Below, piece by piece: positions 36,319 to 43,910 of a stretch of 43,910 bases of DNA. The position numbers and the translations under genes are program-made. The stretch covers positions 1 through 43,910 of the forward strand of contig JADHYM010000007.1 in the NCBI GenBank assembly GCA_016782445.1, in the 5' to 3' direction. Under the pieces are notes generated by a model. The model worked only from the letters and a program-made list of their open reading frames with translations, did no database searches and was not told where the DNA came from. The DNA is from Candidatus Omnitrophota bacterium (GTDB lineage Bacteria; Omnitrophota; Gorgyraeia; JABMRN01; RBG-13-46-9). Within the stretch, counting starts at the first letter, position 1; each line of letters begins with the position of its first letter.

Positions 36319-36687
36319 ATGATATCTAACAGACGAGCGCATAAAAGATACAAGAAGGCTATTTTTTTTCGTATTGTAACCCCGGAGCCCCGGGAACTTA
36401 CCTCTATTGATATAAGCCTGGGAGGACTTTTGTTTGAATCCGGGACCTTTTGTAATGTGAACCAGATGCTTTCTTTGGAGATCATTATTCCCAATCGGAA
36501 GTCCATACCTTGCGAGGCCCGTATTGCATGGGTTTACCCCGTTCAATCCCAAAAGCTCCGATCTTCAGGTCGGGGATTGAACGGGGTGAACCCCGGAAAA
36601 AAAACCGCGCCGATTTACAAAGTAGGACTTCAATTTTTAAACCTCTCGAGCCGCGACCAGGAAAAGCTGAAAAATTTCATATACTGA
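36319..36687 (+). CDS. PilZ domain protein, probable cyclic-di-GMP receptor
   Basis: 122 residues from ATG 36319 (AGAGG lies 6 nt upstream); ATG 36316 adds one Met. A single PilZ domain: the N-terminal RRAHKR holds the first arginine motif and DISLGG the second, both needed for cyclic-di-GMP binding, and it ends with a GLQFLNLSSRDQEKLKNFI helix. It is a stand-alone receptor that would pass the signal to a partner. About 24 residues (roughly 73-96) between the ARIAWVYP strand and the YKVGLQF strand are encoded by a DNA palindrome (36531-36592) and may be a later insertion. Confidence 0.82.
   Translation: MISNRRAHKRYKKAIFFRIVTPEPRELTSIDISLGGLLFESGTFCNVNQMLSLEIIIPNRKSIPCEARIAWVYPVQSQKLRSSGRGLNGVNPGKKTAPIYKVGLQFLNLSSRDQEKLKNFIY
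36531..36592. repeat. Palindrome inside the PilZ gene
   Basis: Arm 36531-36550 pairs with 36573-36592 over 20 bp with one G-T wobble; the loop is 22 nt. The element lies within the coding frame and keeps it open. It resembles mobile palindromes that insert into genes in other bacteria, but no second copy was seen in the window. Confidence 0.8.
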
Positions 36688-36706
36688 CCCCGCTTTTTAA
36701 CTATCC

Positions 36707-38719
36707 ATGAAATATGTAATCAAAAAAGAAAAATCCGTTTCCGGAAAGACCATTGACTATCAAAAGGACTTAAACGAAGAGCAGTACCGGGTCGTTACGG
36801 AAGCCGAAGGCGCCTCGCTTGTCCTGGCAGGAGCGGGAAGCGGGAAGACCAGAACCCTTATCTACCGCGTAGCGTATCTGTTGGGAAAGGGGATAGCTCC
36901 CGAGAACATACTTCTCGTAACCTTCACTAACAAGGCCGCGCGTAATATGCAGGACAGGATCGAGATGCTCCTTGAATCAAAACCAAAAGGCTTATGGAGC
37001 GGTACTTTTCATCACATAGGAAATCGCTCTATACGGCTTTTCACGAAAGAGCTTGGGTTTAGGGCAAACTTCGGCATCCTGGATGAGGAAGACGCGTTGA
37101 GCCTTATAAAGGTATGCATGAGCAGTCTGAATAAACCCGTAAAAAAAGACGAGTATTTTCCGAAGCCCAAGATAATCAGGTCTCTTATAAGCTTTTCGAT
37201 CAATACGGGAATCGCATTAGAGGCAACGATAGCCAAGCGCTATCCCTATTTTTTCCCTTACGCGGAGACGATCAAAAAGATAAGAGATGAATACGACGAG
37301 AAAAAGAAAAATTCCAACACCATGGATTACGACGACCTTCTGACAAACTGGCTGGCGATTTTAAGAAACTCAAGTTCTGCCAGGGAAAAATTTACGCAAC
37401 AGTTTCGGTATATACTTGTAGACGAATACCAGGACACAAATATGCTGCAGGCGGAGATCATAAAGGAGCTTGCATCGCGTCACGGCAACGTACTTGTAGT
37501 CGGCGATGACGCGCAGGCCATATATTCGTTCCGGGGCGCAGACGTATCGAACATACTAAGATTCCCGGATGACTATCCGGACGCGAAAATATTTAAGCTT
37601 GAGACAAACTACCGCTCGGCTCCGGAGATATTGGAACTCGCGAACGATTCAATATCTAAAAACAAACACCAATACGAAAAACACCTGAAGGCTAAAAACG
37701 AAAGCTTCCAAAAACCAGCGCTCGTGGAAGTCAAAGACCTTTATGAGCAGGCGGATTTTGTGGCCCAGCGGATCCTGGAGCTTCGTGATGAGGGAACGCC
37801 GCTTGGGAAAATCGCAGTTCTTTTCCGGGCGCATTACCAGGCGGCCGAGCTTGAAATGGAGCTAACAAAAAGAGGCATACCTTTCGTGGTTCGCGGGGGA
37901 GTGAGGTTTTTCGAGCAGGCGCACATCAAGGACGTTTTGGCTCATGTAAAGATTTTGTTAAATCCGTTTGACGAGATATCGTGGATGCGCGCTCTTTCGA
38001 TACAGCCCGGCATAGGATCAATATACGCAGGAAAGATTTTTGACGAATTTGCAAAAGCAGGCTCCCTTGAGAAGGTGATGGCGAAGGGGTTCGGCAGATT
38101 CTTACCGGAACGGGCGCAAAAAGGGCTCGCTAAATTTAAAAAAATAATAAAACCTTTATTGCGTGAGGGTATTAAAAAAAGGCCTGACGAAGCCATAAGG
38201 GCCGTAGTAGAGGCTGGCTATGATTCCTACGTGATGACGCATTTTGACAACGCTAGCGACAGGGTAGAGGACTTGCGCGAGCTCATAAATTTCGCCCATA
38301 CGTATAAAAGCGTATCAGGTCTTTTGCATGACATTACGCTTCGGGAATCCTTCAGGGGTGAAACGATACGCGAGGCCCCGTCGCACGAGGAGCACCTGGT
38401 TCTTTCAACGATACACCAAGCTAAGGGTTTGGAGTGGGGTGCCGTCTTCATTGTAGGATTGTGCGAGGGCCGATTTCCTCATCCGAAAGCCGCGCAGGAA
38501 CTGGTTGAAATGGAGGAAGAGCGCAGGCTCTTTTACGTCGCGGCTACCAGAACAGAAAGAGAGCTTTACCTTATTCATCCGATTACGAGATACGATTACA
38601 AAATGGGAACTGTCATTTCGAGAAAGTCGATTTTTATAGAGGAGCTTGATGAAAACCTTTATGACAGGTGGGACATAGAAGAAGATTCTGAAAAAGTTAT
38701 AGATTTAGACGAACAGTAG
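36707..38719 (+). CDS. UvrD/PcrA-type superfamily 1 DNA helicase
   Basis: 670 residues. Walker A AGAGSGKT at 41-48, then VDEYQDT (motif II), GDDAQAIYSFRGA (motif III), an ETNYRS segment (motif IV), and HQAKGLEW with an AATRTERELYL segment (motifs V and VI). It unwinds DNA 3' to 5' in repair or replication. Compared with UvrD/PcrA of about 720 residues it lacks part of the C-terminal tail, so UvrD versus PcrA versus Rep cannot be decided. No clear ribosome binding site precedes the ATG. The last codons lie in the palindrome at 38712-38745. Confidence 0.9.
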   Translation: MKYVIKKEKSVSGKTIDYQKDLNEEQYRVVTEAEGASLVLAGAGSGKTRTLIYRVAYLLGKGIAPENILLVTFTNKAARNMQDRIEMLLESKPKGLWSGTFHHIGNRSIRLFTKELGFRANFGILDEEDALSLIKVCMSSLNKPVKKDEYFPKPKIIRSLISFSINTGIALEATIAKRYPYFFPYAETIKKIRDEYDEKKKNSNTMDYDDLLTNWLAILRNSSSAREKFTQQFRYILVDEYQDTNMLQAEIIKELASRHGNVLVVGDDAQAIYSFRGADVSNILRFPDDYPDAKIFKLETNYRSAPEILELANDSISKNKHQYEKHLKAKNESFQKPALVEVKDLYEQADFVAQRILELRDEGTPLGKIAVLFRAHYQAAELEMELTKRGIPFVVRGGVRFFEQAHIKDVLAHVKILLNPFDEISWMRALSIQPGIGSIYAGKIFDEFAKAGSLEKVMAKGFGRFLPERAQKGLAKFKKIIKPLLREGIKKRPDEAIRAVVEAGYDSYVMTHFDNASDRVEDLRELINFAHTYKSVSGLLHDITLRESFRGETIREAPSHEEHLVLSTIHQAKGLEWGAVFIVGLCEGRFPHPKAAQELVEMEEERRLFYVAATRTERELYLIHPITRYDYKMGTVISRKSIFIEELDENLYDRWDIEEDSEKVIDLDEQ

Positions 38720-38745
38720 GGTAGGCTTAAGCCGCCCCTACTGTT
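38712..38745. repeat. Palindrome over the end of the helicase gene
   Basis: Arms 38712-38728 and 38729-38745 are complementary except at two positions. The helicase stop codon (38717-38719) lies inside. It is a variant of the perfect palindrome at 38962-38997: both read ACAGTAGGG..GGCTTAAGCC..CCCTACTGT. Confidence 0.8.
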
Positions 38746-38762
38746 TGCAAGGAGCGTAAAAA

Positions 38763-38921
38763 ATGAAAATAAATATCCGGCACATAAAAGAAAAAGACAT
38801 TTTTGAACTGCAAATCGTCGAACCCCGCCTAAGAGCGCATTTTCTTCTAAATCGCAAGATCTTAAACGACCTGCGAGTTATTATCGAAAGAGCACTCCTC
38901 GACAGCGCTAATAAGAAATAA
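38763..38921 (+). CDS. Small conserved-looking protein, 52 residues
   Basis: 52 residues from the ATG at 38763 with AAGGA about 9 nt upstream. It is basic and without a membrane segment. The sequence (HIKEKDIFELQIVEPRLRAH, then a helical LLNRKILNDLRVIIERALL part) looks like one compact domain with two strands and a helix. No family is recognised. Start signal, composition and placement between two related palindromes support a real gene rather than a chance ORF. Confidence 0.6.
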   Translation: MKINIRHIKEKDIFELQIVEPRLRAHFLLNRKILNDLRVIIERALLDSANKK

Positions 38922-38961
38922 TCCACTAAAAAGTCAGTTAAATAAAAAAATTAGTAGCATA

Positions 38962-38997
38962 AAACAGTAGGGCAGGCTTAAGCCTGCCCTACTGTTT
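38962..38997. repeat. Perfect 36-bp palindrome
   Basis: Two 18-bp arms without a spacer, centred between 38979 and 38980. It is followed by a short T-rich stretch and may act as a bidirectional transcript end for the small gene. It is related to 38712-38745. Confidence 0.88.
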
Positions 38998-39047
38998 CTG
39001 TACACTGCCTACTGAAATTAAGATACAAAAAAGGTTGATTCCTGTTA

Positions 39048-39075
39048 TTGAATTATTACACTATTGTGATATACT
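39048..39075 (+). promoter_or_regulatory. Promoter of the giant repeat-protein gene
   Basis: TTGAAT (39048-39053), a 16-nt spacer and TATACT (39070-39075) with an extended -10 TG. The 16 nt at 39061-39076 differ from the porin promoter (259-274) at a single base. Confidence 0.65.
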
Positions 39076-39143
39076 TGTTACATAGAGTAAGAATAATAAA
39101 AAGTTAAATCTATGACTCTTATTTAATAAATTTTAAAAGTATA

Positions 39144-39169
39144 ATATATCGAAAGATATATCTTTTTTT
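39144..39169 (+). terminator. Terminator-like hairpin in the giant-gene leader
   Basis: Stem ATATATC (39144-39150) with GATATAT (39155-39161), loop GAAA, followed by C and seven T (39163-39169). It lies between the promoter at 39048-39075 and the start codon at 39220, so it could attenuate the gene. The stem is short and nearly all A-T, so its strength is doubtful. Confidence 0.45.
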
Positions 39170-39219
39170 GAGCTAAACTTTAATTCTTTTAAAAAGTTAA
39201 CGTGGTATATGGAGCAAAA

Positions 39220-42200
39220 ATGTTAGAATATCAAGGACCATATAGTAAAAGAAACATTTATATCAAAATAATAGCATGGCTGGTGCTTATTACTTTTTCA
39301 TGGCAGCAGGTAAGCTACTCATGGGATTTATCCTACCTATCACGCCCCGCGTCAAAAGAAACGTCTTCTTCCGCCGCACTTCCTGAAAAAGAGATTAAGA
39401 TTACAAATTATGACCTTACATCAAATGACGAAAGCGAAATTAATGGCCTCTTGTCTTCTTCGAGAGAACAAGAAGAAGCAGGAACCTTCGCGCCTGCCCA
39501 TATTCAAAAAAGAGAAGCTGACCATGAGAGGCTTATACGAAAACAAAAAGGCATAGATTCTTTCGTGAACGACCTTTTGGGCAGGAAACGGATGAAGAAA
39601 AAAGATGCGGTTCCCTTGAAGAAGAAAAAAGGCGGGTCAGGAAGCGGAGCCCCGCGTGACCTCAACTGGACTCTTAGTGACTGGGATGAGGATGGAAATC
39701 CCCAGCAGCTAAATGTATACGAATATGACGGAAACGTTCTCAAGTCAATAACAAGTTATGACATAAGAGGGCTTGACGTCTCGCGATGGCTAAATGCAGG
39801 TGAAGAGCTTGAGAATAAAGACGGGGAGAAGTTTTTCGGTGGGTTTGACAAGGAGCTCGGAGAGGGCTTAGAATATGACCGCATATTGAATAAAATCGTA
39901 TATGAGGGTGGAGAAGGCGAGGAAAGAATTGCCTATATCTTAAGCGATTTTGACGAAAACGGAACGCCTCTTACTGTGAGCGTGTACGATTACAATAAAG
40001 ACGGCGACTTGAACGACAATCTTGACGAGGTGGTAACTTATGACATAAGCGGGCTCGATATCGATTTCTCAAGCGACGGCTGGAAAGGTCTACTTAACGA
40101 AGACCTGGTTACGCGCACGGCGGTGTACGAGGGCGAAAAAGACGAAGAGAAAATCGACTACATTCTCGACGACTATGCCGAAGACGAAAACGGTGTGAAC
40201 AGGCCGCATGAGGTAAGCGCCTACGATTATGAAGATGAAGATGACAAGAGAAAGCTTGTCAATATACGGAAATACGACATTTCAGACTACATAGGCAAAG
40301 AAAACTGGGAAGACATTCTTGCCGACCTTCTGGACGGAGATGAGGCAACGCTTGAGCTATATAAAAACGATCTTATAAGCGAGACGACCTTTACAGGGGC
40401 TGCCGATGAAGAGCGGGCAGACCAGGTATTTTATTACGCTGATGGCGAAATCGTATCGCGAAAGGACATGGAATATGTTGAGTATGACGAAAAATACGGC
40501 AAGAAAAAGCACGCGCTTCGAAGGTCGTTTACGTATGATACCGAAGAAATGGAAGCGGGCGAGGATAGGCGCGAGCGCGGTTCCGGAGAGTTGGTAACAG
40601 AAGATGAATTCAAGGGGGCCGCCGGCAAAGAGCAGGTAGTCCAGAGCTTTGAATATGAAGACGGCAAGATTATCGAAAGAAGAGATTACGAGTATGACGG
40701 CTTCCACTTGAGAAGCATTAAAACCTACGATACTTCCGGTATGGAGGAAAATGAAAATAGGCGCGCAAGGGGTGAGGGCTCACTGACCGAGGAATCCACC
40801 TTTGATGGCCGTTCAGGCCGCGAACAAATCCAACAAATTTTTTATTATGATTCCGAAGGCAACGTCGTAGAGCGCACTGACTACGAATACGAAAACGGCC
40901 GCCTCGTGGCAACATACGTATATGACACATCCAACATGGAAGAGGACGAAGACAGGCGTGAGCGCGGCACAGGAGATTTGACGGAAGAGTCAACCTTCGA
41001 AGGCCGTTCCGGCCGCGAAAGAATCCAGCAGACTTTCTATTATGACGAGGACGGCAACATCTTTGAGCGCAAGGACTATGAATATGAGAACGGCCGTCTT
41101 GTAGCTACATACACTTTTGATACCGAGAACATGGCCGAAGGCGAAGACCGGCGCGAGCGCGGTACCGGAGAACTGACCGAGGAATCCACCTTCGAGGGCC
41201 GAGCGGGCGAGGAAAAAATCCAGCAAACATTCTATTATGATTCCGATGGCAATATTATTTCCCGGAAAGATTACGAATATGAAAACGGCCGTCTCGTGGC
41301 CACATATACTTTTGATACCGAGAACATGGCCGAAGGCGAAGACCGGCGCGAGCGCGGCACGGGAGACCTGACGGAGGAATCTACTTTTGAAGGCCGTTCC
41401 GGCCGCGAAAGAATCCAACAGACCTTCTATTATGACGAGAACGGCGATATAATCGAACGGAAAGATTACGAGTACGATGGCCAACGGCTTGTTGCCGTAT
41501 ATACATTCAACACAGAGGATATGGCCGAAGGTGACGCAAGAAGAAAGCGTGGCACGGGAGACCTGACAGAGGAATCTATTTTTGAAGGCCGTTCCGGACG
41601 TGAAAGAATCCAGCAAACATTTTTCTACGACTCTGATGGAAACATCATCGAGAGGCGCGATTACGAATACGAAGGCAGGCGCCTTGTAAGGTCATGCGTA
41701 TATGACACAGACGACGAATCGCTTACCGAAGCCCAAAGGCGCGCGCGAGGCGAGGGAATGCTTGTCAACGAAGAATTTTATCAGGGTGTTTTTGGAAGAG
41801 AAAAGGTTAATTATACGGCTATTCACTCGGATATCTCACCGGATGACGGCCAATACCCTGACCCCAACGATCCTCAATTCCTGGAGGACGCGATAGCGAA
41901 CGGCGCTACCGTAGAATACTACACAAACGGAAAGGTCAAATCAATTAAATTCGTAGAGGAGGATGGCGAGCGCACTTATAGCTATGTTTACACGGGCGAA
42001 GAGGGCGAAGGCGCGCTTACAGAGGTTGGCGAGACAAAGCTTTACACAAGCGGCGCCGAGCCGGTTGAAAGACTTATAAATACCTTTATATATATAGGTG
42101 ACGAAGACAGCGAAACACTGGATTTAATAAATTCTCAAACCACTATAGTTGATTATATCTACGAAGAGGGGCTTTTAAAAGAAGTAATACAGTTTATTGA

Positions 42201-43910
42201 TGTCGAGGGGGGCACGCCGAGGATTTTTGATCCAGAGACAGATGTCTTAAAATCCCGCACAGTATATAAAGGCAATAAAAAAGGCGAAAAGAAAGTAGAT
42301 TATATACTTAAATACGCCTCAGACGGTACGGTCAGATCCAAATCAGTATACATATATGACGCGGAAACGCCTGGCACGGATGATAACCTTGACTATGTTA
42401 TCCAGTATAAGGGCGAGACAACCGAAAAAGAATTCAAATACATATACGACGGCGAAGAAGACAAAGAAAAAGTAATAATAGCCATAGAGTACCTGCCATC
42501 CGGCTACATAAAAGGCGTTAGCGTTTACAATTATGACCTTCCCGATACTGTATTTGGCGGAGACAGCAACGCGAGAACCCTCGATAAAGTTACTCTCTAT
42601 AAAAGCGTCCTTGAAACCGACGACCACGAAGCATTCTTAGCTGACTCCTATATAAAGCAGGAATCGTTCTACGAAGGCAGGGAATCGAAAGAAAGAGTGA
42701 AGCAGGTCTTTACGCATATGAAGAACAGAGGAGCATCCGGAACTACTATTATTGGTAGAACTGATTACTTTTACGATATTGATGCTGATGACGGCCTGGA
42801 TAGAACAGAGGCATATCAACTGGATGCCGGAGATAATTACGATCTGGAGGAAGGCGTAAAAACGCAGGAAGTTTTATATGTTGGCTTTGAGGGCGAAGAA
42901 AGGGCGGACCAGAGTTTTTCATTTAATGCAAATGGCAACAGAACACAAAAAACAATATATAAGTATGGCGTGAATAAACTGAGAGCCGGCGATGCCAATC
43001 TTCTGTGGAGCGACGCGCTTACCATAACAGAAGCATATAGCCACAACAACATTCTTGTTTCAGAGTCAGTGTATTCCGGATATCAGGGTGATGAACGAGT
43101 AGAACGCGTTTACAAATATGAAGCCGCGTTCGACGGCGATTTAATAAATGTGAGAAAAGTGTCAAGAACCGATTATTATTACCATGAGGATGGCAGAGTT
43201 AATTGCACAGAGACTTATGACATAGATGATAGATTCGGTATGATCATCGACCCTGAAAGCACGGAACTCTTGATCCAAATCACGGCTTACAACTATGACG
43301 CGAACGACAAATATAGACTTCTTACAACTATCACCACAGGCACGCAATATCACAAACAGAACGCGAGCCGTGTTTCGGGAACATACATGCAAACAGCGTA
43401 TTATAACGACTATGAGATAATATATTTGAGCGTTACAACAGGCGAAAGTTATTATGTCCATATCACAGATCCTGTGAGAAAAGTATCAGGCTCCTATACA
43501 ACTACATCAAACTATGATAATTTTGGAACACTCACCGATCAAACGACCGACGGATTTTCTTATAGATATGATTATATTGATAACCAAGTTACTACCGGTC
43601 AGTACACAACATACGCTGACAGCACAGCAGATTCTTCGATCTCCGGCGTAAAACAAATCGACGAATACGGAATAATAAGAGAAACGGTAACAACCGGCAC
43701 CAGCATTGATCAAAATGATAGAGTCACCGGACAATATGATACAATTTCTATTTATAGTGAAAATGGTATTCTGAGCCGCCAGGAGACAACAGGCGTCGGA
43801 TATTCATATGTCGACTTAAACGGAGACGGCACGATCGATGAAAACACAGAGCGCGTCGTATCAAGCTCTTACTCGACCATTGCCGACCAGGCCAACAACG
43901 ATTCCGCGAC
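39220..43910 (+). CDS. Giant repetitive secreted or surface protein, 3' end beyond window
   Basis: The frame is open for 1563 codons and still open at the window edge. ATG 39220 has GGAG (39211-39214) 5 nt upstream. Residues about 14-28 form a single hydrophobic helix after a basic start, a signal or anchor sequence. Residues about 40-145 are a charged linker rich in Lys and Ser. From about 145 on, the protein consists of degenerate strand-turn units of the kind Y-x-G-x-x-G-E-E-R-x-x-Y followed by D-x-x-G and YDY, somewhat like YD/RHS repeats. A nearly exact tandem array occupies residues 439-827. From about 1380 the units change to Thr/Ser/Tyr-rich ones with a DLNGDGTIDENTE segment that looks like a calcium-binding loop. 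Cys is almost absent and the protein is strongly acidic. No catalytic domain is seen in this part. Confidence 0.85.
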   Translation, partial: MLEYQGPYSKRNIYIKIIAWLVLITFSWQQVSYSWDLSYLSRPASKETSSSAALPEKEIKITNYDLTSNDESEINGLLSSSREQEEAGTFAPAHIQKREADHERLIRKQKGIDSFVNDLLGRKRMKKKDAVPLKKKKGGSGSGAPRDLNWTLSDWDEDGNPQQLNVYEYDGNVLKSITSYDIRGLDVSRWLNAGEELENKDGEKFFGGFDKELGEGLEYDRILNKIVYEGGEGEERIAYILSDFDENGTPLTVSVYDYNKDGDLNDNLDEVVTYDISGLDIDFSSDGWKGLLNEDLVTRTAVYEGEKDEEKIDYILDDYAEDENGVNRPHEVSAYDYEDEDDKRKLVNIRKYDISDYIGKENWEDILADLLDGDEATLELYKNDLISETTFTGAADEERADQVFYYADGEIVSRKDMEYVEYDEKYGKKKHALRRSFTYDTEEMEAGEDRRERGSGELVTEDEFKGAAGKEQVVQSFEYEDGKIIERRDYEYDGFHLRSIKTYDTSGMEENENRRARGEGSLTEESTFDGRSGREQIQQIFYYDSEGNVVERTDYEYENGRLVATYVYDTSNMEEDEDRRERGTGDLTEESTFEGRSGRERIQQTFYYDEDGNIFERKDYEYENGRLVATYTFDTENMAEGEDRRERGTGELTEESTFEGRAGEEKIQQTFYYDSDGNIISRKDYEYENGRLVATYTFDTENMAEGEDRRERGTGDLTEESTFEGRSGRERIQQTFYYDENGDIIERKDYEYDGQRLVAVYTFNTEDMAEGDARRKRGTGDLTEESIFEGRSGRERIQQTFFYDSDGNIIERRDYEYEGRRLVRSCVYDTDDESLTEAQRRARGEGMLVNEEFYQGVFGREKVNYTAIHSDISPDDGQYPDPNDPQFLEDAIANGATVEYYTNGKVKSIKFVEEDGERTYSYVYTGEEGEGALTEVGETKLYTSGAEPVERLINTFIYIGDEDSETLDLINSQTTIVDYIYEEGLLKEVIQFIDVEGGTPRIFDPETDVLKSRTVYKGNKKGEKKVDYILKYASDGTVRSKSVYIYDAETPGTDDNLDYVIQYKGETTEKEFKYIYDGEEDKEKVIIAIEYLPSGYIKGVSVYNYDLPDTVFGGDSNARTLDKVTLYKSVLETDDHEAFLADSYIKQESFYEGRESKERVKQVFTHMKNRGASGTTIIGRTDYFYDIDADDGLDRTEAYQLDAGDNYDLEEGVKTQEVLYVGFEGEERADQSFSFNANGNRTQKTIYKYGVNKLRAGDANLLWSDALTITEAYSHNNILVSESVYSGYQGDERVERVYKYEAAFDGDLINVRKVSRTDYYYHEDGRVNCTETYDIDDRFGMIIDPESTELLIQITAYNYDANDKYRLLTTITTGTQYHKQNASRVSGTYMQTAYYNDYEIIYLSVTTGESYYVHITDPVRKVSGSYTTTSNYDNFGTLTDQTTDGFSYRYDYIDNQVTTGQYTTYADSTADSSISGVKQIDEYGIIRETVTTGTSIDQNDRVTGQYDTISIYSENGILSRQETTGVGYSYVDLNGDGTIDENTERVVSSSYSTIADQANNDSA
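40534..41700 (+). repeat. Tandem array of 195-bp coding repeats
   Basis: Units start at 40534, 40726, 40921, 41116, 41311 and 41506, with the next degenerate unit at 41701. The spacing is 192 bp for the first and exactly 195 bp (65 codons) for the other five. Each unit carries RRxRGxGxLTEEStFeGRsGrErIQQ, FYYDxxGnI and DYEYxxxRLV. Units at 41116 and 41311 differ at 12 of 65 residues by my count, which points to recent tandem duplication. Confidence 0.93.

Noticed and set aside
40990-41616. Open minus-strand frame of 208 codons in the repeat array
   Set aside because: It mirrors the periodic codon use of the + strand repeats, has no start signal, and its repeats follow the sense gene exactly. 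It is a shadow of the giant ORF.
40534-41700. CRISPR-like array
   Set aside because: The 195-bp repeats are contiguous, coding and in frame, without unique spacers.

Overview
The window reads as a chromosomal segment of a Gram-negative, outer-membrane-bearing bacterium, most likely Omnitrophota (PVC superphylum). The reasons are lpxA, a beta-barrel porin of the alginate-export type, an exosortase-associated TIGR04073-type protein, a CBS/DHH-fused tRNA nucleotidyltransferase-like protein, and the start of a very large repetitive secreted protein. Giant proteins of this sort are known from Omnitrophota. The lineage is inferred from gene content; no rRNA is present. Almost every gene is on the + strand, coding density is high and many genes overlap by 1-20 nt.

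Layout. 1-2060: porin gene with its own promoter and terminator, bracketed by two near-identical hairpins. 2197-5790: small membrane protein, DUF3047 protein, HAMP-only membrane protein, lpxA, a coiled-coil protein and a Ste24-like M48 peptidase. 6009-10426: FMN-riboswitch-controlled riboflavin operon (ribBA, ribH, nusB, PHP phosphoesterase, a deaminase-only ribD, ribE). 10475-11257: TIGR04073-type protein and tRNA-Pro(CGG). 11393-16578: acylphosphatase, metallophosphoesterase, ligA, a lipoprotein, a metallo-beta-lactamase-fold hydrolase and xerD/C. 16581-30261: a long informational and envelope cluster (DHH-CBS-nucleotidyltransferase, rbfA, nrnA, truB, ribF, rpsO, pnp, dut, ftsK, rodZ-like, rimO, pgsA, pgpA). 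30709-34583: secreted beta-propeller-like protein, then fabG-acpP-fabF. 34649-38921: lipoprotein M48 peptidase, a convergent secreted protein, a PilZ protein, a UvrD/PcrA helicase and a 52-residue protein. 39220-end: the first 1563 codons of an acidic repeat protein that runs off the window.

Functional threads. Riboflavin/FMN supply is split between the riboswitch operon and ribF, and the RibD reductase domain is missing. Ribosome and RNA maturation genes (rbfA, truB, rpsO, pnp, nrnA, rimO) sit together. pgsA-pgpA make phosphatidylglycerol and fabG-acpP-fabF make fatty acids.

The least explained content is intergenic. Several families of palindromic repeats occur in pairs. The most striking are two ~175-bp elements (30289-30461 and, inverted, 36048-36223). 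They share a conserved core and short motifs, while their helices have different sequences that remain self-complementary. Other items are a nested palindrome placed just upstream of ribH and xerD, a hairpin inserted in frame inside the PilZ gene, and a possible attenuator in front of the giant gene. All calls come from reading the sequence; no database search or folding program was run.
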